Shown in pieces: positions 24,074 through 33,246 of a DNA stretch of 61,336 nt. The stretch's first letter is position 1. Every line of letters begins with the position of its first letter. Source of the stretch: Mesorhizobium sp. ORS 3359 (GTDB lineage Bacteria; Pseudomonadota; Alphaproteobacteria; Rhizobiales; Rhizobiaceae); the NCBI GenBank assembly GCA_000824845.1, contig CCNC01000041.1:1-61336 (forward strand), given 5' to 3'. The translations under genes and the position numbers were made by a program. Under the pieces are notes generated by a model. That model worked only from the letters and a program-made list of their open reading frames with translations, was not told where the DNA came from and did not search any database.

Positions 24074-24477
24074 CGGATACGTTCCTCGTTGAATTGCCAG
24101 TTTCGAAATTGCGTCCACATTCCTTCCCGCCCATGCATGAGCGGGCTTCCGGGGCCGTCAGCCAATTTGCGAAGACATGTCCGCTCATTGCGGACATGAA
24201 AATCGAGTGCCACCCCTTCAACGCACCGCTAGCAGAGAAAATCCGGGTGCGTGTGGCGGATACGGAAGTCAAAATTGCAATAACGGAACAGTTGTTGTTC
24301 CGGAATTTCTGTCTTGCAAATTTGTCACACTTAACTCACTTTCCGAAAGCTGAGAGGCCATTCTGGATCGGGCTCAAACCAGGGCGGAAATGGTGTTTCT
24401 CAAGCGCCAACGGACAGGCAAAGGCCAATTGCGGGCAGGCGCCGTCCAACTCCAGGCAGTCTTCGACAGGGAGCACG
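24074..24477. promoter_or_regulatory. Divergent regulatory region with two palindromes
   Basis: 404 bases, A/T-richer than the flanks. Two perfect inverted repeats stand out: CATGTCCGC-tcatt-GCGGACATG (24176-24198) and CGGAACA-gttgt-TGTTCCG (24284-24302), both with five-base spacers. They could bind the AraC regulator or another dimeric protein controlling the porin gene. No small gene is supported. Confidence 0.6.
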
Positions 24478-25443
24478 ATGGCGAGCGCTGATCGAGTGGC
24501 TACATTCTCGGCGGACGACATTCCCGAGGATCAACGGGACGAGTTCATTCGCGATTTCTACGGTCGCATCCAGATGCGGTTGGACATCACGCCGCGTGCC
24601 GACACGCCTCTCAAATTCTCTGCCCGCACCCTGATCCTGCCCGGGATGAATTTCACCAAGGGCGCTGTCTCTCCCATGGTCTGGGAGCGCAACAGCGCGC
24701 TGATGGCCGACGGCAACGACGATGTCCTCCTGTCCTGGAACAAGGGCGGCTACCGCTTCACCATGCCTGGGCGTGGCGATTTCAGCACCGATCCAGGCAC
24801 CGCCGCCATCTTCCCGATGGACCGCCGCTACTCGGTCGTCAGCGAGGATTCGCAATGGACCATGGCGCTTCAGTTCAAGCGCTCGCTGCTGGTCCCGCTG
24901 GTGAAGAACCTCGATGATGTGCGTCCCGACAGTCTCGGCCGTACGCTTCCGGCCCACCGGCTGCTGTTCGATTACCTCTGGTCGCTCCTGCATATTGAGG
25001 AGCCCGAGACGCTCGCGCCTCTTGCATCCCGCCATATCACCGACCTTCTTGCCGTTTCCTTCGGTGGCATGGAGGCCCATACGCATCCCCCTGGTGTCCG
25101 CGCCGCAAGGCTTGCGGCAATCAAGCAGCACATCGCCCGCAATCTCACCGATCCCGGGCTCAACGCCGGGCAGATATCGCGCAAGTTCGGTATCAGCGAG
25201 CGCTATGTTCGCCAGCTCTTTGCCGGGGAGGGCACAAGCTTTTCCGACTATGTCAACGGGGAGCGGCTCGCCTATGTCCATAGCTGCCTCACCGACCGCC
25301 GACAGTTGCTGCGGCGCATCGCCGACATTGCCTTTGAGGTCGGGTTCTGTGAGCCATCCACCTTCTATCGGCAGTTCCGGCTGCGCTACGGCATGACGCC
25401 GACGGAAGTTCGTGCCTTGACCGAGAAGGGCGAGAGCGGCTGA
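24478..25443 (+). CDS. AraC-family transcriptional regulator
   Basis: 321 aa. N-terminal AraC-binding-like domain (LDITPRADTPLKFSARTL, then MVWERNSALMADGNDDVLLSWN) and a C-terminal double helix-turn-helix (about 215-315): NAGQISRKFGISERYVRQLF and RIADIAFEVGFCEPSTFYRQFR, ending RYGMTPTEVR. ATG 24478 chosen as the first start at the domain boundary. Inducer unknown; the divergent porin gene is the natural target. Confidence 0.9.
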   Translation: MASADRVATFSADDIPEDQRDEFIRDFYGRIQMRLDITPRADTPLKFSARTLILPGMNFTKGAVSPMVWERNSALMADGNDDVLLSWNKGGYRFTMPGRGDFSTDPGTAAIFPMDRRYSVVSEDSQWTMALQFKRSLLVPLVKNLDDVRPDSLGRTLPAHRLLFDYLWSLLHIEEPETLAPLASRHITDLLAVSFGGMEAHTHPPGVRAARLAAIKQHIARNLTDPGLNAGQISRKFGISERYVRQLFAGEGTSFSDYVNGERLAYVHSCLTDRRQLLRRIADIAFEVGFCEPSTFYRQFRLRYGMTPTEVRALTEKGESG

Positions 25444-25611
25444 AGAGCCGGGGTTCGTTGCCGTCTTCACCCGATGCCGCGCGTCGGCTTGTTTGCCCGC
25501 AGCCTGATTTCTGCGCAGCTTCTATTTTTCCACCGCCAGCGTCTCGTTGAGCACGGCCGCCAAGTGGAGCCGCCGAGCGCCAGCTGCTCGACCGCGCCGC
25601 CTCCAAAAAAA

Positions 25612-25631
25612 GACCCGGCAGTTGCCGGGTC
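25612..25631 (-). terminator. Intrinsic terminator after the PRC-barrel gene
   Basis: Stem GACCCGGCA / TGCCGGGTC at 25612-25631, read on the minus strand and followed by seven T (25605-25611). It ends the transcript of the PRC-barrel gene. Confidence 0.85.
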
Positions 25632-25666
25632 GGGTTCGTCTCATTCATTTCACGAGCGCTTCGGCC

Positions 25667-25951
25667 TCAGTCGCGATGCTCCGGCATCGCCTTCAACTGG
25701 TCCTTGGTCCAGCTGGTGACGGCATGGACGTCGCCGTCCTCGTCGCGCATGAAATCGAGCTGGCTGGCGGTGACGGCCACCGGCTTGGCGCCGATGCCGA
25801 GAAAGCCGCCGACATCGATGACGACCCGGCTGCCATGCAGGTGGTCGACCGAGCCGATCTTCTCGTCATCTGGGCCGTAGATGGTCGCACCTTCGAGGAT
25901 GTCCGGCGTGAGCTCGGCATTGGTCAGTCTTACGTGGCTGGTGTGGTCCAT
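25667..25951 (-). CDS. PRC-barrel domain protein
   Basis: 94 aa. GATIYGPDDEKIGSVDHLHG and VVIDVGGFLGIGAKPVAV form the small beta-barrel typical of PRC domains, followed by DFMRDEDGDVHAVTSWTKDQL. Small stand-alone members are common in rhizobia near stress genes and bind RNA or proteins in other contexts. Own terminator downstream. First of a run of small stress-type genes. Confidence 0.85.
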   Translation of the reverse strand: MDHTSHVRLTNAELTPDILEGATIYGPDDEKIGSVDHLHGSRVVIDVGGFLGIGAKPVAVTASQLDFMRDEDGDVHAVTSWTKDQLKAMPEHRD

Positions 25952-26101
25952 GATGCATCTCCCGTGGTTGTACAGGGGTGAACCTCTAACCAGGCCGAGG
26001 GTTCCGCCGACGGGTGAAAGGCGGAGTGCCGTTCATTGGGACGCCGCCCATCAGGGCGCCAGGGCATGCGCGTGGAGTGCAGATAGGTTGGTTGCGGCGG
26101 A

Positions 26102-26425
26102 TCAGCTGCCCCGCTTCGCCTTGAGACTCCGCGCTGCCTCCTCGATCGCCGCGCGATCGTTGCCCAGTCGGTCGAGCAGCTCCTGCGCCTCGTCGCCCGA
26201 AATGCCGGTGCGCATGGCAAGCGCCTCCACCGTCAGCACATCCGCGCTGTCGATTTCGCGCGTTTCGGGCAGCGCGTCATCCGCGGTCAGCGGCAGGGCC
26301 GCCTCGCGGTCGATCTCCATCTCGGCCTGATGCCAGTGCCGTTCATGATTGCCGAGGATGCCGCCCTCGCGTTGAAAGATCTCATAGGCGCGCTGCCTGA
26401 TCTTCTCGGTCCGATCGTCGTCCAT
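26102..26425 (-). CDS. DUF2934 protein with C-terminal helical module
   Basis: 107 aa. N-terminal DUF2934: KIRQRAYEIFQREGGILGNH, ERHWHQAEMEI. The C-terminal part ISGDEAQELLDRLGNDRAAI, EEAARSLK is shared with the proteins at 32584 and 35447. Cytoplasmic. Function unknown; such proteins are typical of rhizobial stress regions. Confidence 0.85.
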   Translation of the reverse strand: MDDDRTEKIRQRAYEIFQREGGILGNHERHWHQAEMEIDREAALPLTADDALPETREIDSADVLTVEALAMRTGISGDEAQELLDRLGNDRAAIEEAARSLKAKRGS

Positions 26426-26503
26426 CGCCGTTCCTCCTTGCGTGTCACAAGAACGCGGGACAGGGCGGAACGATCCGTATCGTTCACGAAGTGACCGGCC
26501 GAC

Positions 26504-27613
26504 CTACGGCCCGTAAATCGCGACCGGCTTGCCGAACATGCCGGGCTCCGGCTTCACGCCGAGCCCCGGCCCTTGCGGCACGGCGATGTGGCCTTGCTTG
26601 ATGACGACCGGGTGCTTCTGGTCGAAATGGCCCTCGATGTATTCCTGCGCGATCCAGGCGCCTTCCATGCGGCGCGGCTCGACCGTGGCGGCCAGATGCA
26701 CGCAGGCCGCCGCGATGATGTCGCCGCCCCAGGCGTCGTCGCAGCTGTGCGGCAGCGAGCGGATTGCGCAGAGGTCGCGCACGGCGGTCATCCTGGTCAG
26801 CCCGCCGAGGCGCGTGACCTTGAAGCCGAAGCCGTCGGCAATCCCCATGGAGATTGCCCTCAGCACAGCGTTCTGGTCCTCGGTGCTCTCGTCGAGATAG
26901 ACCGGATGCGTGAGGCGGCCTTTCAGCGTCGCGATCTCGTCCATCGTGTTGCAGGGCTGCTCGAAGACGAAGGGGATCGCCTGGCAGAGCCGGTCGAGAT
27001 GGATCGCGGCGGCCACCGTCAAGCCACGATTGCCGTCGACCGCCAGCCGCGCCTTGTAGCCGACCGCTTCCCACACCTTGTGGACAACGGCGACGTCCTC
27101 TTCCAAATCGCGCCCGCCGATCTTCACTTGCAGGCGCGGATAGCCGGCCTTCACCTTGTCGGCAGCGATCCGCGCCGTCTCCTCCGGCGCCCCGACGATC
27201 AGTGAATAATAGGCCGGCACGCGGTCGGTCAGCGCGCCGCCCAACAGCATCGAGACCGGCACGCCGAGCTTCTGGCCGAGCAGGTCGAGGAAGGCCATGT
27301 CGAAAGCGGCCTTGGCATAGCCGTGCCCGTTGAGCCGCTCGTCCATCTGTTTCGCCAATAGCCGGATCGAAGCGATTTCCGAACCGATCAGGCCGGGCGC
27401 GATTTCGGCGATCGCGGCGCGCGCGCCCAGCGCGTGATGCGGCTGGTAGACCGGGCCGATCGGGCAGGTCTCGCCCCAACCAGTGAGCCCGTCATCGGTG
27501 ATGATCTCGACCAGTGTGGAGTCCAGCGCCTCCACATCGGCGCTCGCCATGCGGTAGACGCCGTCCTTGACCGGCAATTGGGCCGAATAGACGTTGATCC
27601 GCTCGATGCGCAT
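26504..27613 (-). CDS. Mandelate racemase/muconate lactonizing enzyme family protein (proline-derivative type suspected)
   Basis: 369 aa enolase-superfamily enzyme. Lys164 (QVKIGG) and Lys265 (GFKVTRLGG) face the active site from opposite sides, and Asp193 (AVDGNRG), Glu218 (FEQP) and Asp241 (LDEST) are the metal ligands, which is the MLE-subgroup pattern. The neighbour is a GcvT-type flavoenzyme. Similar pairs degrade N-methylated or hydroxylated proline derivatives; cis-3-hydroxyproline dehydratase or proline-betaine epimerase are candidate activities. ATG 27613 is the natural start. Confidence 0.85.
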   Translation of the reverse strand: MRIERINVYSAQLPVKDGVYRMASADVEALDSTLVEIITDDGLTGWGETCPIGPVYQPHHALGARAAIAEIAPGLIGSEIASIRLLAKQMDERLNGHGYAKAAFDMAFLDLLGQKLGVPVSMLLGGALTDRVPAYYSLIVGAPEETARIAADKVKAGYPRLQVKIGGRDLEEDVAVVHKVWEAVGYKARLAVDGNRGLTVAAAIHLDRLCQAIPFVFEQPCNTMDEIATLKGRLTHPVYLDESTEDQNAVLRAISMGIADGFGFKVTRLGGLTRMTAVRDLCAIRSLPHSCDDAWGGDIIAAACVHLAATVEPRRMEGAWIAQEYIEGHFDQKHPVVIKQGHIAVPQGPGLGVKPEPGMFGKPVAIYGP

Positions 27614-27668
27614 ACGGGCTTCCCTCCGAAGGACGGGTCGGCAACGGGGCCTTTGCAGGCCCCGCCTG

Positions 27669-30107
27669 TTACATCCGCGCCCTGGCCGAGGTGGGATCGT
27701 AAGGCGAATCCGCGACGACCTCGGCGATTTTCCAGTCACCCAGGATCGCGACGTCGAGCTTCGTGCCGGGTCTGGAAAACCGCTCAGGCACCAGCGCCAG
27801 CGCCACATCATGCCCAAGCGCGTAGCCATAGCCGCCGGACGTGATGCGCCCGACCAGCTTGCCGTCGCTGTAGAGCCCTTCATTGGCAAAAGTGCTTGCG
27901 CCATCGGTGTCGATCCTGAGCGTCACCGAGCGGCGCTGGTCGTTGCGCTCCTTGTATTTCAGAACCGCGTCGCGGCCGACGAAGTCGCCCTTGTCGAGGC
28001 GGATGAAGCGCTCCAGCCCGCTCTCCAGCGCGTTGAGCTCGGGGTTCATGTCGCGGTACATGGCTCGATAGGATTTCTCGAGCCTGAGCGACTCCAGCGC
28101 GTGCAGCCCGACCAGCCGCATGCCGTGCTTCTCGCCTTCTCTCAGGATCGCGTCGAGCAACTGCCTCTGGTAGGGCAGGGGGTGATACAGCTCCCAGCCG
28201 AGCTCGCCTTCATAGTTGACGCGCAATAGCCGTACGTCGCTGGCCAAAGCTACGCTGCCGGTCTTGACGCCGAACCACGGAAAGCTTTCGTTCGAAAGAT
28301 CGATCTCCGTCAGCGGCTGCAGCACCTCGCGAGCCTTAGGGCCAACGACCGTGAAACAGCCGCGGTCGTTCGTCACGTTCTTCAGGCTCACGCTGCCGTC
28401 GGCGGGAAGCAGCCTGGACAGGTCGTCGAAATTCCAGCGCTCGGCGCGCGGCGTCGAGATCAGGTAGAACAGATCCTCGCCGAGCCGCGCCACCATATAC
28501 TCCGCCTGCACGCCGCCATTGGCCGTCAGATGATGCGCCAGCGTCACCTTGCCGACCGCGGGCAAGCGGTTGGCGATGATCCGGTCCAGCCATCGGGCGG
28601 CATTCGGCCCCGACACCTCGAACTTGGTCATCGGCGTCATCTCGACCAGGCCTACTGCGTTGCGCACCGCCAGCACCTCTTCGCCGACGAGGTTGCCCTT
28701 GGGCGTCCAGCGCCAGCTATACTGGTCCTTGGCCTCGACGCCATCGCGCGCGAACCAGTTGGGCATCTCCCAACCGTTGAGCACGCCCCAGACCGCGCCG
28801 AGCTCCGTCAGCCGGTCATAGGAGGGCGCGGTCTTCTGCGGCCGTGCTGCAGGCATGTCCTGCCCGGGATATTTCTGCTCGGCATGCGTGCCCCAGGCCT
28901 CGCGCACCTTCTCGCGCGTCCATTCCTTGTTGGCGTAGTCGCCGAAGCGGCGCGGGTCGAGATCGGAGGTGTCAAGGCTATTGCCGCCTTCGACGATCCG
29001 CTCCGACAAATAATACCCGATTGTCCCGCCCCACAGAATGCCGCCCGGCACGCCTTCGGCGAGCCAGACATTGGGCAGGCCCCAGGCCGGTCCCATCAAG
29101 GGCAACTCGTCCGCCGTCATCTGGAAGGGCCCGCGCACATTGGCCTTGATTCCGACGCGCCCGAGCGCCGGGACCAGCCGCAAGGCCTGCTCCCAGTTCC
29201 AAGACACCGCCTCGAAATCCTCTTCCAGCAGGTCGGCGCCGAACCAGGCAGGCACGCCGTCCTCGGCGAACAGCTTGAGGTGCTCGGTACGCTCATAAGG
29301 CCCGAACATCAGCCCGTCGCCTTCCTCGCGCAGATACCCCTCGAAACCCTCGTCGCGCAGGATCGGCATTTCGGGCCGCCCCGCGCGCTTGCGTTCCACC
29401 ACTTCCGGCACCGCCTCGGTGATCCAGTACTGGTGCAGGATCGGGATCGCCGGGATATCGAGGCCGAGCAACGCGCCGGTCTGGCGCGCGTAGTTGCCGG
29501 TGGCCGTGACCACATGCTCGCAGGTGATGTTGCCCTGGTTGGTCTCGACCAGCCACTCGCCGCCCGGCGTCCGTCTGAAGCCGGTGACCTCCGTGTTCAG
29601 ATAGACCTTGGCGCCAAGATCGCGCGCGCCCTTGGCCATGGCGTGCGTCACGTCCGCCGGCGCGATATGGCCGTCATCGGGATGATAGAGCGCGCCGAGC
29701 ATCTCCTTGTTGTCGAGCAGCGGCCAGAGCTTTCGCGCCTCTTCGGGCGTGAGCAATTGCGCCCGCATGCCTTGCACCTCGGCAACGCTCATATAGCTCT
29801 TGAACTCGTCGAGCCGGTCGCGCGAGTTGGCGATGCGCAACTGGCCGCATTTGTGCCAGCCCACCGGCTGCCCGGTCTCGGCCTCCAGCCCCTCATAGAT
29901 CTCGATGGTCTTGTTGATCATGCGCCCGACATTGATGTTGCGGGCATAGGACGGGATCAGCCCCGCCGCGTGCCAGGTCGAGCCGGCGGTCAGTTGCGTG
30001 CGCTCCAGCAGCGCCACGTCGGTCCAGCCGCGCTTGGCGAGCCCATAGAGAATTCCCGCGCCGACGCAGCCTCCGCCGACAACCACCACCCGCGCATGTG
30101 TCTGCAT
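27669..30107 (-). CDS. FAD-dependent oxidoreductase of the dimethylglycine/sarcosine dehydrogenase (GcvT) family
   Basis: 812 aa. An N-terminal FAD domain (VVVVGGGCVGAGILYGLAKRG), a central oxidase domain, a GcvT aminomethyltransferase-like folate domain (about 430-700: NAVGLVEMTPMTKFEVSGP) and a GcvT C-terminal barrel. Such enzymes demethylate N-methyl amines and pass the carbon to tetrahydrofolate. It is 55 bases upstream of the enolase-superfamily gene on the same strand, so the two probably act in one catabolic route. Substrate inferred to be an N-methyl amino acid. Confidence 0.88.
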   Translation of the reverse strand: MQTHARVVVVGGGCVGAGILYGLAKRGWTDVALLERTQLTAGSTWHAAGLIPSYARNINVGRMINKTIEIYEGLEAETGQPVGWHKCGQLRIANSRDRLDEFKSYMSVAEVQGMRAQLLTPEEARKLWPLLDNKEMLGALYHPDDGHIAPADVTHAMAKGARDLGAKVYLNTEVTGFRRTPGGEWLVETNQGNITCEHVVTATGNYARQTGALLGLDIPAIPILHQYWITEAVPEVVERKRAGRPEMPILRDEGFEGYLREEGDGLMFGPYERTEHLKLFAEDGVPAWFGADLLEEDFEAVSWNWEQALRLVPALGRVGIKANVRGPFQMTADELPLMGPAWGLPNVWLAEGVPGGILWGGTIGYYLSERIVEGGNSLDTSDLDPRRFGDYANKEWTREKVREAWGTHAEQKYPGQDMPAARPQKTAPSYDRLTELGAVWGVLNGWEMPNWFARDGVEAKDQYSWRWTPKGNLVGEEVLAVRNAVGLVEMTPMTKFEVSGPNAARWLDRIIANRLPAVGKVTLAHHLTANGGVQAEYMVARLGEDLFYLISTPRAERWNFDDLSRLLPADGSVSLKNVTNDRGCFTVVGPKAREVLQPLTEIDLSNESFPWFGVKTGSVALASDVRLLRVNYEGELGWELYHPLPYQRQLLDAILREGEKHGMRLVGLHALESLRLEKSYRAMYRDMNPELNALESGLERFIRLDKGDFVGRDAVLKYKERNDQRRSVTLRIDTDGASTFANEGLYSDGKLVGRITSGGYGYALGHDVALALVPERFSRPGTKLDVAILGDWKIAEVVADSPYDPTSARARM

Positions 30108-30242
30108 CTAATCACCAATTTTTCGACCGAGCCGAGAGCAGCCGCGGTCGAAGCTACAGGCGGTGATCGGCGCTGTAACGTCTTCAAAAATTAGGGGTCA
30201 TGATAAGCTGGATTTATGCAGCAGCCTGCGGGCTGGCCGCAG

Positions 30243-31241
30243 TCACTGCGCTTGCCCATCCTGCGCGGTCTCGTCCTTGAAGTCGACCTTCGTTCCCGGC
30301 TTGACCATGGCGGCGAGGTCTTCGGCGTCCCAGTTGGTCATCCGGATGCAGCCATGCGAGAAGGTGGTGCCGATCTTTCCGGGGGCTGGCGTGCCGTGGA
30401 TGCCGTAGCTCTCGATCGAAAGGTCGATCCACACCGATCCGACCGGATTGTTGGGCCCCTTGGCGATGGTGAAGGGATGCTTGGTCTTCACGCCCTTGAA
30501 GGCGAATTTCGGATTGTAGTGATAGGTCGGATTGTGCACCACGCGCTTGACCTCGGCCGCGCCGCTCGGCGCCGGTTTCTCCTCGCTGCCGATCGAGGCC
30601 GGATAGACGGCGATCGCCTTGCCCGATGTATCGAGCGCGCGCACCTGGCGCGATGCCTTGTCGATCTCGACGCTGGCTATCTGCGAAGGCGCTTCGCCGC
30701 GGCCGACATCGGGCACGACTAGGGTGGTGCCGGCCTTGCTGAACCCGGCTTTGGGATTGAGCATCCTCAGCAATTCTTCGCTGACGTGAAACCGCTCCGC
30801 CAGCTTCTCCCGCGCGTTGCGATAACCCAGGCGCTTGAGATGCGCCATGCTCTCCATGCGAGCCGGGATGCGCCTTGTGAACGGTCCGCGCACATCCTTC
30901 GCGGTCGTCTCATAGCTCGTCAGCACCGGGCCGGCGAAGGTCGCCGCGAGCTTGTCCCACGTCTCCCGCGTGAGTTTGCCGTCCGAGGGCAGTCCGTTCG
31001 CCGCCTGGAAGGCCGCGACCGCCTTGGTGAAATTCTGCGACGCGCGGCCGTCGATCAGGCCGGGCGAGAAGCGGGCGCGATCCAGAAGCACCTGCGCCTT
31101 GAGCAGCATGGGGCTGACGCCTTTTGGTTCGCTTTCGCTGAATTGCGCTTGATTGACGGCGTCGGATTCCAGCTTCGCTGCCTGCGTGACGCCGCACGCG
31201 ATGCCGAGCGCCACCGCTAAGACAACAAGGAACCTGACCAT
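30243..31241 (-). CDS. L,D-transpeptidase (YkuD family)
   Basis: 332 aa exported enzyme. Signal peptide (MVRFLVVLAVALGIACGVTQ), a peptidoglycan-binding helical domain (about 45-105, FSPGLIDGRASQNFTKAVAA), a short LysM-like linker (LAERFHVSEELLRMLNP) and the YkuD catalytic domain with HGTPAPG and the SHGCIRM motif (Cys298). It makes 3-3 cross-links in peptidoglycan or links proteins to it. ATG 31241 lies nine bases after GGGAG; the GTG at 31250 overlaps that site. Confidence 0.93.
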   Translation of the reverse strand: MVRFLVVLAVALGIACGVTQAAKLESDAVNQAQFSESEPKGVSPMLLKAQVLLDRARFSPGLIDGRASQNFTKAVAAFQAANGLPSDGKLTRETWDKLAATFAGPVLTSYETTAKDVRGPFTRRIPARMESMAHLKRLGYRNAREKLAERFHVSEELLRMLNPKAGFSKAGTTLVVPDVGRGEAPSQIASVEIDKASRQVRALDTSGKAIAVYPASIGSEEKPAPSGAAEVKRVVHNPTYHYNPKFAFKGVKTKHPFTIAKGPNNPVGSVWIDLSIESYGIHGTPAPGKIGTTFSHGCIRMTNWDAEDLAAMVKPGTKVDFKDETAQDGQAQ

Positions 31242-31400
31242 CGACGTCACTCCCGAACCGCGACAAGGACCTGCCTCTATGACGCGGCAGCCCCGATCTG
31301 GTTCCTATCGAGGGGCAACGTGAAGGTCGTCGCGAGTGCTTCGCTGACGGCGATCCCGGCTGAGAGCGAATGAGGCGGCGCTGTGCGCCGCCTCATTAGA

Positions 31401-31685
31401 TCAGGCATGTCTTGGGTGAGCTTTTTCAAGCATGGGGGGAATGGTGCCATCCTCGATGAGGATGTCCTTCTTGCGCGCGAAGGCGACGAAAACGCCCCTC
31501 GCTGTTTCCGCATCGACGTCCCCGGCGAGCGCGGCCCTGCAGGCACGAATGGCCGCCTTCTGCTCCGGGCTGTTACCGCACCAGTCGATGACGAATTGAT
31601 ATGCGTCCACGACGGTGTTCAAGTGACGCGGAAATCCCAGTCCGACCCAGACGCGGATTGGTTTTTCGAAAGGTTTGGCGAACAT
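31401..31685 (-). CDS. DUF982 protein
   Basis: 94 aa. IRVWVGLGFPRHLNTVVDAYQFVIDW is the DUF982 signature, followed by AIRACRAALAGDVDAETARGVFVAFARK. ATG 31685 follows GAGGA. Nearby, 31712 and 45513 encode two more members. Unknown function, typically rhizobial. Confidence 0.88.
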   Translation of the reverse strand: MFAKPFEKPIRVWVGLGFPRHLNTVVDAYQFVIDWCGNSPEQKAAIRACRAALAGDVDAETARGVFVAFARKKDILIEDGTIPPMLEKAHPRHA

Positions 31686-31711
31686 GGCAACGTCCTCGAT
31701 CCGCGACGATG

Positions 31712-32014
31712 CTAGGCGGTCAGCCCGCCGCCCTTGCGGCCTTTGCCGACCATCCAGGGCAGGGTGGTGCTCACGTCTTCATGGATTCTGGCGGATTTCG
31801 CGAAACCGCAAAATGCCTCTCTGGCCGCCGTCAGCGGAAAGCCGCTGTCGAAGGCCCGCTGGCAGGCGCGCAGCGCTGTATCATAGATCGGGCCGCGCCG
31901 GTTCTTGGGCCATTCATAGAGGAATTCCAGCGCGTCCTCGAGGCACGCGATCTCCTGGACGAGGCTGTTTCCGCTCTTGACGAAAACAGGGCTGTCGAAC
32001 ATCCGGTCGTTCAT
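31712..32014 (-). CDS. DUF982 protein
   Basis: 100 aa. ACLEDALEFLYEWPKNRRGP, then YDTALRACQRAFDSGFPLTAAREAF. More diverged than the neighbour: the VxVGLGFP start is replaced by VFVKSGNS. ATG 32014 is preceded by GGAGG at five bases; a TTG twelve bases upstream would use the binding site itself as coding sequence and is rejected. Lies 26 bases upstream of the other DUF982 gene, probably one transcript. Confidence 0.83.
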   Translation of the reverse strand: MNDRMFDSPVFVKSGNSLVQEIACLEDALEFLYEWPKNRRGPIYDTALRACQRAFDSGFPLTAAREAFCGFAKSARIHEDVSTTLPWMVGKGRKGGGLTA

Positions 32015-32211
32015 AAGATCCTCCAAGTCGAACGAACAATTTGAGTTTGACGGGGCGGGGACCGCGGCGGTCTGCGCCCGGCTTCGATATGGGTTTAAGG
32101 ATTTGAAGCGTCAAGGACTTGGCGATGCTCTCATGCTCCATTTCTCGGGCCCGATGTTCGGCGCGCCGAGCAGTCGATCAGCCGGCATCCGAGCCGCCGT
32201 CGACGGCCTTC

Positions 32212-32439
32212 TCACCGACTGGAATTGAGCTTTTGGATACGCCCCTTGTCCAGCCGGAAAACGCCATCCGTGCCGCCTTGCTGCTCGAAATCGGTTTGAA
32301 GCTCATCCCACGTGCCGAGATATTCGCCGCACTCGGCGCAGTGGATCGGCGTTGCGGGTTGGGCATCGGCTGGAATGTTCAAACGGATGACGCCGCAAAA
32401 CGGGCATTCCAGTTTGTGGTCCAGATACTGGGTGGTCAT
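32212..32439 (-). CDS. Small zinc-ribbon protein
   Basis: 75 aa. Two CxxC knuckles (LECPFCGVIRL and IHCAECGEYLG) spaced by 17 residues form a likely zinc ribbon, then WDELQTDFEQQGGTDGVFRLD. Probably binds nucleic acid or protein. It stands alone on the minus strand. No named family recognised. Confidence 0.75.
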   Translation of the reverse strand: MTTQYLDHKLECPFCGVIRLNIPADAQPATPIHCAECGEYLGTWDELQTDFEQQGGTDGVFRLDKGRIQKLNSSR

Positions 32440-32583
32440 GACCGTTCAGCATCGTGCAAACGGCATGCCCGCGCAAGCCGACGGACTTCGACGAGCCGCT
32501 CCCGGCACGGTCTGCGAAACCGCAAGCCGCGAAGCGCCTTCATGGTCGCGCAGGCCGGGAGAACATGCGCCGCATTCCGCCGG

Positions 32584-32784
32584 TCACACACGACCTGGAG
32601 CGGACGCCTGAGCACGCGCCCTTATGATCCGGGCTTCTCGCAAAAGCGACGGCCGGTCGCGCCCGACCGCCTTTATCAGCCTCTTGGCTTGAGCATCGGA
32701 GATGCCGGTTTTTTGCTTCAGCAGAATGACGAGCTGCTTGTCGTCAATTCGACCGTGAGAACTGCCTTCACCGGGTTCAGTCAT
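32584..32784 (-). CDS. DUF3606-like small protein
   Basis: 66 aa. IDDKQLVILLKQKTGISDAQ, AKRLIKAVGRDRPSLLREAR. The helix pair after ISDAQ matches the C-terminal module of the proteins at 26102 and 35447. Basic, cytoplasmic. Function unknown; DUF3606 membership is an estimate. Confidence 0.7.
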   Translation of the reverse strand: MTEPGEGSSHGRIDDKQLVILLKQKTGISDAQAKRLIKAVGRDRPSLLREARIIRARAQASAPGRV

Positions 32785-32870
32785 GTCGAGGATCCTCCTT
32801 GCAACCGAACTGGGAAAACCGTCGAAAGTTTCATCGCGGCCCTGCTTTGCCTGGCCGCTCCGCTGGGACG

Positions 32871-33074
32871 TTATCTGCCCAGCGGTCTTCGCGACAGCTC
32901 GGCCAGCTCCCGCTCGTCGGTGATCCCCGCCATGTAGTTCGCGATGATGCGCAAGGCCCGCCGCTCGCGCTGCTCCTCGGTTTCGTCGGCGCCGGCGCTG
33001 AGTTCAAGGACGTGGCCAAGGAAGGTCACCTCGTCCGGCAGGAATGCGCCTTTCGACAGTCTCGTAATCGGCAT
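32871..33074 (-). CDS. Small hypothetical protein (67 aa)
   Basis: MPITRLSKGAFLPDEVTFLG, HVLELSAGADETEEQRERRA, LRIIANYMAGITDEREL. The ATG is preceded by GGAGGAGAG. Acidic, helical, no membrane segment. Not recognised, but the composition and strong ribosome binding site support a real gene. Confidence 0.7.
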   Translation of the reverse strand: MPITRLSKGAFLPDEVTFLGHVLELSAGADETEEQRERRALRIIANYMAGITDERELAELSRRPLGR

Positions 33075-33246
33075 CTCTCCTCCTCCGTGCCCCAGCCCAA
33101 AGGATGCCCCGACCGGCGGACATGCTCGTCACACGAAGACCGCCGATCGGGCGTGCCCCAACATTCTGACACGTCCATCCTGCACGTTTGTTGATGGTCC
33201 GCTCTAACCCAGGTGAATCGGCATCACGAAACTCTTCGTGCCGAAC

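Noticed and set aside
28530..30194. 554-codon plus-strand frame opposite the flavoenzyme gene
   Set aside because: Shadow of a long GC-rich gene; the minus-strand protein has clear FAD and GcvT domains.
32015..32026. TTG start 12 bases upstream for the second DUF982 protein
   Set aside because: It would translate the GGAGG ribosome binding site; ATG 32014 is correctly spaced.
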